Below, one piece after another: positions 1 to 5,256 of a stretch of DNA of 7,913 nucleotides. This DNA comes from Clostridiales bacterium UBA1742 (GTDB taxonomy: Bacteria; Bacillota; Clostridia; TANB77; CAG-508). The stretch lies in the NCBI GenBank assembly GCA_002314935.1, contig DCHW01000006.1, positions 1-7,913 of the forward strand, read 5' to 3'. The position numbers and the translations under genes were made by a program. The notes beneath the pieces were generated by a model. That model was not told the origin of the DNA. It saw nothing but the letters and a program-made list of their open reading frames with translations, and searched no databases. Each line of letters begins with the position of its first letter. Position 1 is the stretch's first letter.

Positions 1-7
1 TTTAAAC

Positions 8-25
8 GGGCGATTAAAATCGCCC
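8..25. repeat. GC-rich perfect inverted repeat at left edge
   Basis: Two perfect 8-base arms (GGGCGATT and AATCGCCC) enclose a 2-base AA loop, and CCTACA follows on the right. The block is far richer in G+C than everything around it. Neither strand has a T-run after the hairpin, so a terminator role is unsupported. The arrangement resembles dispersed palindromic repeats found between genes in many Firmicutes, but that link is from memory and needs a genome-wide search. Positions 1-102 hold no gene that I can see. Confidence 0.45.
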
Positions 26-102
26 CTACAATGTGAAATATTCGCTTATAAAGTTCTAAGGTGATATTATCATAAATTTACTACATATATGTTTCTATAA
101 AT

Positions 103-132
103 TTGACAATTATCAAACATTTGTGTTATAAT
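103..132 (+). promoter_or_regulatory. sigma-A promoter of the asnA T-box transcript
   Basis: A perfect -35 hexamer TTGACA (103-108) and a perfect -10 hexamer TATAAT (127-132) are separated by 18 bases. TG at 124-125 makes this an extended -10 promoter. Transcription would begin near 139-141, just before the first helix of the T-box leader. This looks like a strong constitutive promoter, with control exerted downstream by attenuation. Confidence 0.85.
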
Positions 133-140
133 ATTTACAT

Positions 141-418
141 AAATGCTATGAAGAGGAAAAGTAACCTAACATTTTATATCAGTGAGTTACGTATAGTGTG
201 AAGTAATTATAAAAGTTTTGTGAAAGAACACCTCAGAGCAGACTACCGAAAAGTTTTAACTTAGTAGACTAGTCCGGAAGCAAACCGTAATCAAATTGCT
301 ATGCTTGTTGGAGCAAAAAAGAGATTATTAAAGAAATTATTGTAACCTTTAATAATAAATAAGGTGGCACCGCGGATACCAGTATTCGTCCTTATTGTAG
401 GATGATACTGGTATTTTT
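141..418 (+). ncRNA. T-box riboswitch, asparagine specifier (AAC)
   Basis: This leader senses uncharged tRNA and controls asnA by transcription antitermination. The conserved T-box starts AAGGTGGCACCGCGG at 361-375. Stem I closes through TGCT/AGCA (144-147 with 237-240) and GAGG/CCTC (153-156 with 231-234), with GA-rich bases between, as in the usual kink-turn. The specifier loop carries AGTA on the 5' side and GAA (222-224) on the 3' side. The triplet AAC (227-229), an Asn codon, follows, then A230. The antiterminator pairs AAGG (361-364) with CCTT (390-393) and leaves the bulge TGGCACC (365-371). TGGC would pair with a GCCA acceptor end, fitting the discriminator G usual for bacterial tRNA-Asn. 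The specifier and the downstream gene agree independently. Stem II/III boundaries were not resolved. Confidence 0.93.
376..418 (+). terminator. T-box intrinsic terminator
   Basis: The 5' arm (376-391) begins ATACCAGTAT and the 3' arm (400-414) ends ATACTGGTAT, with one bulged base towards the loop, followed by TTTTTGT. Bases 387-393 belong both to this hairpin and to the antiterminator helix, so the two folds exclude each other. Termination is expected when tRNA-Asn is charged. Confidence 0.9.
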
Positions 419-443
419 GTATAGAAAGGAGCTCAAACATAAT

Positions 444-461
444 ATGAAAAAATCAAATTAA
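444..461 (+). CDS. possible 5-codon micro-ORF ending in Asn
   Basis: ATG at 444 opens five codons (M-K-K-S-N) before TAA. GAAAGGAG at 424-431 could serve as a ribosome binding site, although the 12-base gap is long. It lies just beyond the T-box terminator, so it would be transcribed only on readthrough. The last sense codon is Asn (AAT), as might suit a sensing peptide, but with so few codons chance is an easy explanation. This is a weak call, noted because a better Asn-rich leader ORF follows. Confidence 0.15.
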   Translation: MKKSN

Positions 462-494
462 TTTATAAAAAAATAGATATAGGAGGTGGTTTAA

Positions 495-563
495 ATGTCA
501 AACGATAATGATAATGATGGAAATAATAATATAAAAAATAGATATGTCCTACAAGTATCTTAA
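495..563 (+). CDS. Asn-rich leader peptide upstream of asnA
   Basis: A 22-residue ORF starts at ATG 495 and ends at TAA 561-563. A near-ideal ribosome binding site (AGGAGG, 481-486) lies 8 bases upstream, stronger than that of asnA itself. Seven of 22 residues are Asn (positions 3, 5, 7, 10, 11, 12 and 15) and three are Asp. The first half alternates Asn and Asp, followed by a run of three Asn codons. These are the product and substrate of the enzyme encoded 32 bases downstream, which suggests a leader peptide whose translation reports asparaginyl-tRNA supply. No signal peptide or known family is recognisable. AAT and GAT are common in AT-rich DNA, so chance composition is possible; the ribosome binding site argues for real translation. 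Function is inferred. Confidence 0.5.
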   Translation: MSNDNDNDGNNNIKNRYVLQVS

Positions 564-580
564 TTTGTAATTAAATTAAG
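559..580 (+). other. stem-loop between leader ORF and asnA
   Basis: Perfect 8-base arms CTTAATTT (559-566) and AAATTAAG (573-580) enclose the 6-base loop GTAATT. The hairpin begins over the last codon and stop of the leader ORF and ends four bases before the asnA ribosome binding site (GAAGGA, 584-589). There is no T-run, so it is not a terminator. It is weak, being nearly all A-T pairs, but well placed to couple leader and asnA translation. A competing 10-pair helix can form between 475-484 (leader-ORF binding site) and 547-551 plus 556-560. Confidence 0.3.
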
Positions 581-595
581 AAAGAAGGAATTTAA

Positions 596-1564
596 ATGAA
601 AAAAGAATTAAGTTATTTGGAAACAATAAAAATAATAGCTGATATAAAAAAACATTTTGAAAGTCAGCTTGAAACAAGATTATCACTTGTAAAGGTTCAA
701 AGTCCAATATTTATAAAAACCTCTACAGGTCTACAAGATGGATTAACTGGAGTAGAAAAAGCAGTTAGTTTTAAAAAAGATGATGAAAAATTTGAAATAG
801 TACATTCCTTGGCTAAATGGAAACGAGAAGCTTTAGGGAAATATCAATTTGAAATGCATACAGGTCTTTATACGGATATGAAAGCAATTAGAAAAGATGA
901 GATTGTGGATAATATTCATTCAATGTATGTTGAACAATGGGATTGGGAAAAAATAATTACAAAAGATGATAGAACCATAGAATATTTAAAAGATACAGTT
1001 AGGTCAATTTATAAAGCAATTAGACAAACTGCAATTTTTATAAAACAAAAATATCAATTCTTAAGTATAGATCTGCCTAAAACTATTTATTTTATTACAA
1101 GTCAAGAATTAGAAGATTTATATCCAGATATTATTCCAAGCGAAAGAGAACAAAAAATTGTAAAAGAAAAAAAGGCAGTTTTTATTATAGGAATAGGAGA
1201 TAAACTACATTCTGGAAAAACACATGATAAAAGAAGTCCTGATTATGACGATTGGCAACTTGACGGAGATTTACTAATTTATGATAAAGCAATAGATCAA
1301 GCCATAGAAATATCATCAATGGGTATTAGAGTAGATGAAAAATCATTAAAGGAACAACTAGAAAAATCTAAATGTTTAGATAGACTACAATTACCATATC
1401 ATAAAAAAATTCTTCAAAAAGATTTGCCTTATACAATAGGTGGTGGTATCGGTCAATCCAGATTGTTTATGCTTTTGCTAGAAAAGATGCATATTGCAGA
1501 AGTTCAAGCATCTTCATGGGAAGAAAAAACATATAGAGAATTAAAAGATATAAAAATATTATAA
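596..1564 (+). CDS. asnA: aspartate-ammonia ligase (asparagine synthetase A)
   Basis: This cytosolic enzyme makes asparagine from aspartate, ammonia and ATP, releasing AMP and PPi; it is related to class II aminoacyl-tRNA synthetases. The 322 residues compare with about 330 in the family and align from end to end from memory with E. coli AsnA. Visible blocks are GLQDGLTG (residues 45-52, with the catalytic-site Asp48), FEIVHSLAKWKR (66-77), GLYTDMKAIR (90-99), YVEQWDWE (111-118, Gln114), RSPDYDDW (213-220), SSMGIRVD (240-247) and the class II motif-3-like GGGIGQSR (282-289). The region before LDGD (222-225) is shorter than in E. coli. ATG 596 has GAAGGA at 584-589 with 6-base spacing. Expression is governed by the Asn T-box and possibly the Asn-rich leader ORF. 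No clear terminator follows. Confidence 0.97.
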   Translation: MKKELSYLETIKIIADIKKHFESQLETRLSLVKVQSPIFIKTSTGLQDGLTGVEKAVSFKKDDEKFEIVHSLAKWKREALGKYQFEMHTGLYTDMKAIRKDEIVDNIHSMYVEQWDWEKIITKDDRTIEYLKDTVRSIYKAIRQTAIFIKQKYQFLSIDLPKTIYFITSQELEDLYPDIIPSEREQKIVKEKKAVFIIGIGDKLHSGKTHDKRSPDYDDWQLDGDLLIYDKAIDQAIEISSMGIRVDEKSLKEQLEKSKCLDRLQLPYHKKILQKDLPYTIGGGIGQSRLFMLLLEKMHIAEVQASSWEEKTYRELKDIKIL

Positions 1565-1581
1565 TATTATATATTTTAAAA

Positions 1582-1610
1582 TTGCACATTTATTATTGGT
1601 ATGCTAAAAT
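1582..1610 (+). promoter_or_regulatory. probable maf promoter (extended -10)
   Basis: The -35 TTGCAC (1582-1587) and -10 TAAAAT (1605-1610) are 17 bases apart, with TG at 1602-1603 giving an extended -10. Transcription would start near 1617, leaving a short leader before the maf start at 1644. maf could therefore be expressed independently of the T-box-controlled asnA transcript. Confidence 0.6.
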
Positions 1611-1643
1611 ATATTAAAATAAAATATATAGGGAATGATTTTT

Positions 1644-2213
1644 ATGAAAATTATTTTAGCATCAGCTTCTGAAAGAAGAAAAGAGTTATTAAAATGGTTA
1701 ACACCTAATTTTGAAATAATTGTAAGTAATGAAGAAGAAATTATAGAAAAAGAGCTTTCAATACCAGAACAATCACAAAAATTAGCATATATTAAAGCTA
1801 AATCAGTATTTGATAAAACATCTGGAAACAGAATTGTAATTGGTTCTGATACAATGGTGGTTAAAGATAATAAATTATACGGAAAACCTAAAGATAATAA
1901 TGACGCAATAAATATGTTACACACTCTAAAAAACTCTTCACACGAAGTTATAACAAGTCTATGTGTTTTAATTCAAGATAAAAACACATATGAAGAACAT
2001 ATAACATATGATATTGCAAAACTATATTTAAAAGACATGACAGATGAAGAAATAGAAAAATGGGTTACTACAAATTACGTATTAGATAAAGCTGGTTCTT
2101 ATGCATTACAAACCAAATTTTCCGTTTTTGTAGATAAAATTGAGGGTAATTTTACAACAATTGTTGGTTTTCCAATTCATAAATTATATGACATTATAAA
2201 AAAATATTTATAA
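1644..2213 (+). CDS. maf: Maf-family nucleoside triphosphate pyrophosphatase
   Basis: Maf proteins hydrolyse non-canonical or surplus nucleoside triphosphates to the monophosphate and PPi; YhdE-type members prefer dTTP and UTP. They are also linked to inhibition of septum formation in Bacillus. The 189 residues match the usual family length. Visible are the N-terminal loop LASASERRKELL (5-16), the catalytic SDT motif (68-70, Asp69), GKP (80-82), DKAGSYALQ (148-156) and the closing segment VFVDKIEGNFTTIVGFP (161-177). The DKAGxY form suits the YhdE-type subgroup rather than the 7-methyl-GTP type. I chose ATG 1644 over the in-frame ATG at 1635: the binding site AGGGA (1630-1634) is 9 bases before 1644 but abuts 1635, and homologues begin at this Met. 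It converges on sigE. Confidence 0.94.
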   Translation: MKIILASASERRKELLKWLTPNFEIIVSNEEEIIEKELSIPEQSQKLAYIKAKSVFDKTSGNRIVIGSDTMVVKDNKLYGKPKDNNDAINMLHTLKNSSHEVITSLCVLIQDKNTYEEHITYDIAKLYLKDMTDEEIEKWVTTNYVLDKAGSYALQTKFSVFVDKIEGNFTTIVGFPIHKLYDIIKKYL

Positions 2214-2250
2214 CAAACATTTACAATTTTTAATTTAATACTACATATAA

Positions 2251-2297
2251 AACAGGTAAGAATAATGTAAAAAATTATCACATTATTCTTACCTGTT
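2251..2297. terminator. bidirectional terminator between maf and sigE
   Basis: Perfect 18-base arms (2251-2268 and 2280-2297) surround an 11-base A-rich loop. On the + strand the stem is followed by ATTTTA; on the - strand by a TTTTAT run. Lying between convergent genes, it probably ends both the maf and the spoIIGA-sigE transcripts. The sigE frame, once restored, stops at 2301, only four bases from the stem. Confidence 0.85.
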
Positions 2298-2300
2298 ATT

Positions 2301-3033
2301 TTACCCTGTTTTACTCATTATTTCTTTTTTCATTTTAGTCATTATTCTTTTTTCTAATCTAGAAATATAACTTTGTGATATTCCGTAACATATCAGCTAC
2401 TTCTTTTTGAGTTTTTTCTTTACCACTAATAAATCCAAATCTTAATTCCATAATATTTTTTTCTCTATTACTTAATTTTTCTATAGATGATTTTAATAAA
2501 ACTTTATCTACCTCATCTTCTATTGCTCTTGATGTTATATCTGGATCAGTTCCCAAAATATCAGATAATAATAATTCATTTCCATCTCCATCTTGATTTA
2601 AAGGTTCATCGATTGAAATTTCACCTTTTATTTTGTTACTTCTTCTTAAATACATAAGAATTTCATTTTCTATACATCTTGATGCATAAGTAGCTAATTT
2701 TATTTTTTTATCTGTATTAAATGTATTTATAGCTTTCATTAATCCTATTGTACCTATAGATACTAAATCTTCAATACCAACACCTGTATTTTCAAATTTT
2801 TTTGCAATATATACTACTAATCTTAAATTTCTTTCAACTAATATTTGTCTTGCATTTAAATCATTATTAGCCAATTTTTCAAGCATTTCTTCTTCTTCTT
2901 TTGAATCTAATGGTGGTGGTAAACTTTGGCTTCCAGCCACATAATAAATTGGCAATATATCAATTTCATCACCATTTAAATATTTTGCATAAATGGTATT
3001 TATTTTTGATTTTACTATTTCAAATATATTCAT
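2301..3033 (-). pseudogene. sigE: sporulation sigma factor sigma-E, frameshifted near C-terminus
   Basis: Sigma-E directs early mother-cell transcription during sporulation and is made as an inactive, membrane-associated precursor. Visible are an N-terminal pro-region (about residues 1-30), GSQSLPPPL (34-42), region 2 with ERNLRLVVYIAKKFENTG (67-84), GTIGLMKAINTF (94-105) and ATYASRCIENEILMYLRR (114-131), and region 4 to KTQKEVADML (207-216). One extra base (2385) then shifts the frame, giving nine wrong residues and a TAG at 2359-2361. Skipping it restores GISQSYISRLEKR and a TAA at 2301-2303: 243 residues in all, against about 239 in B. subtilis. The break removes the second helix of the HTH that reads -35 elements. 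ATG 3033 has GGAGG (3045-3049) and overlaps the spoIIGA stop (ATGA); the in-frame TTG at 3042 lies only two bases from that site. It may be an assembly error, a real mutation or, less likely, programmed frameshifting. Confidence 0.9.
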
Positions 3034-3932
3034 TTTGAACAATTCCTCCTTTGTCTTCTAAAATATCCACCCCTATTAACCCGTCTATATTTTTTGTTTT
3101 TACATAAATTTCCATCATAAATTCCAATAATTATGTCCTTAACTAAAATATTTTTTTCTTCATAATCAACTAAAACCTCATCTGCTTTAATTCCTATAAG
3201 CATTCCATTTTGTTTTCCTAATGAATTATACGGAATAAATTTTATTTTAGATACATAATCTCCTAATTCAATTATTTCTCCTGTTATAATATTATTTAAA
3301 TTATTTAATATATAATTTGGAATTATTTTTTGCAGTATTTCTTTTTCCACAATAATAACTGGAGTTTTACTTATAGGTTCCTTTAAAAAATTTCCTGTAT
3401 CAATTATTGCTTTTATATTTGTATATTTTTTATTAATACTAATTTTCATATTACACAACATATTTTTTTTGCTTATTTTACCTTTTATATTTTTAAATGA
3501 ATACGTTATTATTAAAAATCCAATTATCCCACCAAGTAAAATAATTTTTATTTGATTTCTACCAATTAGTATTCCATTATGTATTAAAATATTTTCAGAA
3601 TTCAAAAAATAAATTAAAGAAAATGTTACTCCTCCAAATGTAAAAGAAGTTAAATAAAATATAATTAATTCTTTTAAAAATATTTTTATTTTTTTTGGAT
3701 TAAAAGCTATATAAATCATTATAATTGACAATAAACATTTTAATATAACATTTGTTGTAATTATTTTGAGTATATTCATATAAAGCATTACTGCATATAT
3801 ACTTCCAATAAAACTAGAACTTAATAATCTTAAATGTCTGGTTTTTATTTTAGTTATTATTGATGTTGCAAATAAAATTATGTAATTCATAAATAAATTT
3901 TCTAGAAAAATTATATCTATATATACTGTCAA
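3030..3932 (-). CDS. spoIIGA: SpoIIGA, membrane aspartic protease for pro-sigma-E
   Basis: SpoIIGA cleaves the pro-sequence from sigma-E in the mother cell after receiving the SpoIIR signal from the forespore. The 300 residues have the family layout. About 145 N-terminal residues contain hydrophobic stretches consistent with five membrane spans (roughly 5-27, 35-55, 59-77, 87-110 and 125-145). A cytoplasmic protease domain follows, with the catalytic motif DTGN (178-181, Asp178), LKEP just after it and IPYNSLGKQNGMLIGIKAD (233-251). The tail is Arg/Lys-rich. The start is TTG 3932, supported by AGAGGTG ending about five bases upstream and by the opening MTVYIDIIFLENLFMNY, which matches how homologues begin. 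Its TGA overlaps the sigE ATG, implying translational coupling of protease and substrate. It appears intact. Confidence 0.95.
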   Translation of the reverse strand: MTVYIDIIFLENLFMNYIILFATSIITKIKTRHLRLLSSSFIGSIYAVMLYMNILKIITTNVILKCLLSIIMIYIAFNPKKIKIFLKELIIFYLTSFTFGGVTFSLIYFLNSENILIHNGILIGRNQIKIILLGGIIGFLIITYSFKNIKGKISKKNMLCNMKISINKKYTNIKAIIDTGNFLKEPISKTPVIIVEKEILQKIIPNYILNNLNNIITGEIIELGDYVSKIKFIPYNSLGKQNGMLIGIKADEVLVDYEEKNILVKDIIIGIYDGNLCKNKKYRRVNRGGYFRRQRRNCSK

Positions 3933-3963
3933 TAGGTCACCTCTTATTTAATTGGTACTACCT

Positions 3964-3996
3964 ATTTTACAATTTAAAATACAAAAAAGCTGTCAT
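3964..3996 (-). promoter_or_regulatory. candidate spoIIG promoter with long spacer
   Basis: On the - strand, ATGACA (3996-3991) and TAAAAT (3969-3964) are separated by 21 bases, longer than the usual 17. The B. subtilis spoIIG promoter is known for an unusually long spacer (22) and for activation by Spo0A~P. The match in layout is suggestive, but no convincing Spo0A box is present: TTCGCCT (4010-4004) and TGTCATT (+ strand, 3991-3997) are poor matches to TTCGACA and TGTCGAA. It lies just after the ftsZ terminator. Confidence 0.4.
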
Positions 3997-4008
3997 TTCA
4001 TGAAGGCG

Positions 4009-4050
4009 AAAAAAAGAAATAATCTAATTAATTAGATTATTTCTTTTTTT
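4009..4050 (-). terminator. ftsZ terminator, 42-base perfect palindrome
   Basis: Two perfect 21-base arms meet without a spacer at 4029/4030. The outer seven bases on each side are all A (left) or all T (right). The RNA would form a stem around a tight TTAA loop with a U-run at its end. It would work in either direction but lies just after ftsZ, ending the ftsA-ftsZ transcript and insulating the spoIIG promoter. Confidence 0.85.
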
Positions 4051-4077
4051 TATCTTCAAATATTATTTTTTTTTTAT

Positions 4078-5193
4078 TTATTTCTTTTTATTTCTTAAAA
4101 AAGAAGGAATATCCAAATCATTTTGACCATCTTTATTATCAATTGATGTTGGTATTGAATTTATTTTTTTGTTCCAAGTATTATTTACTAAATTTTCAAC
4201 TCCTATACTTGATATTGCTTCTTCTTTTTCAAAGCCAGTTGCAATAACAGTAATAGTAATTTCATCTCCTAATGATTCATCAGTAACTACACCAAATATA
4301 ATATTTGCTTCTGGATCAACACTTCTTTGAATTAATTCAGCTGCTGTATTTGCTTCTTGTAATCCTAATTCATTTCCACCTGTTATATTAATAATAACTC
4401 CTCTTGCACCTTCTATAGATGTTTCAAGTAATGGACTTTGAATTGCTTGTTTTGCAGCATCTTCTGCTCTATTTTCTCCACTAGCTCTTCCTATACCCAT
4501 ATGTGCCATTCCTGTATTTAACATTACAGCTTTTACATCAGCAAAATCTAAGTTAATTAAACCAGGTATTGAAATTAAATCAGATATACCTTGAACACCT
4601 TGTCTTAAAACATCATCAGCCATTTTAAATGCTTCTATAATTGATGTTCTTCTATCAATTATTTGTAATAATTTATCATTTGGAATTACTACCAATGTAT
4701 CAACTCTTTGTTTTAAGTTTTCAATTCCTCTTTCTGCTTGAGTTAATCTTTTTTTACCTTCAAATGTAAATGGTTTTGTTACAACACCTATTGTTAATAT
4801 TCCAAGTTCTTTAGCTGCTGCTGCAACTATAGGCGCTGCTCCAGTTCCTGTTCCTCCACCCATTCCGGCAGTTACAAAAACCATATCTGCTCCTCTTAAT
4901 ATTTCTGCTATTTCTGCTTTACTTTCTTCAGCAGCTTGCATTCCAATATCAGGATTTGCTCCAGCTCCTAATCCTCTTGTTAATTTTTCTCCAATTTGTA
5001 TTTTTGAATTTGCTTTTGACATTTGAAGTGCTTGTCTATCTGTATTTACTGCTATAAATTCTACATTTTTAATTCCTGATTCTATCATTCTATTAATTGC
5101 ATTGTTTCCAGCACCACCAACACCAATAACTTTTATCACAGCTGTACCATCCATCATGTAATTGTTGTTTTCTTCATATTCTGACTCTATCAT
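4078..5193 (-). CDS. ftsZ: cell division protein FtsZ
   Basis: FtsZ is the tubulin-like GTPase that polymerises at mid-cell, or near the pole in sporulation, to form the division ring. In order: a short N-terminal tail (1-16), GVGGAGNNAINRM (24-36), AVNTDRQAL (48-56), GLGAGANPDIG (74-84), the tubulin signature GGGTGTG (112-118), PFTFEGKKR (141-149) and the T7 synergy loop NLDFAD (214-219), which completes the GTPase site of the next subunit. A short variable linker follows (about 322-358). The C-terminal peptide DIPSFLRNKKK (361-371) is the FtsA/SepF docking tail. The 371 residues are close to the usual length. ATG 5193 has AAGGAGGAG (5210-5202) eight bases upstream. It lies 63 bases after ftsA with no terminator between, so it is probably cotranscribed. 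Confidence 0.98.
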   Translation of the reverse strand: MIESEYEENNNYMMDGTAVIKVIGVGGAGNNAINRMIESGIKNVEFIAVNTDRQALQMSKANSKIQIGEKLTRGLGAGANPDIGMQAAEESKAEIAEILRGADMVFVTAGMGGGTGTGAAPIVAAAAKELGILTIGVVTKPFTFEGKKRLTQAERGIENLKQRVDTLVVIPNDKLLQIIDRRTSIIEAFKMADDVLRQGVQGISDLISIPGLINLDFADVKAVMLNTGMAHMGIGRASGENRAEDAAKQAIQSPLLETSIEGARGVIINITGGNELGLQEANTAAELIQRSVDPEANIIFGVVTDESLGDEITITVIATGFEKEEAISSIGVENLVNNTWNKKINSIPTSIDNKDGQNDLDIPSFLRNKKK

Positions 5194-5256
5194 ATTGTAT
5201 ACTCCTCCTTCAAATAACTTCTTTTTTATTTATATTTTTTAAAATTAATAACTTAA

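Noticed and set aside
1635..1643. Upstream ATG as the maf start
   Set aside because: The AGGGA binding site abuts this ATG; ATG 1644 has proper spacing and matches the family N-terminus.
1604..1924. 106-codon ORF on the - strand
   Set aside because: It lies opposite maf, which has clear family motifs; the translation is a hydrophobic shadow with no recognisable family or binding site.
2385..2385. Programmed +1 frameshift as the main explanation for sigE
   Set aside because: The P-site codon TTA would have to re-pair on TAC, which a Leu tRNA does poorly, and no such mechanism is known to me for sigE; kept only as a minor possibility.
3034..3042. TTG at 3042 as the sigE start
   Set aside because: Only two bases follow the GGAGG site; ATG 3033 is better spaced and forms the ATGA overlap with spoIIGA.
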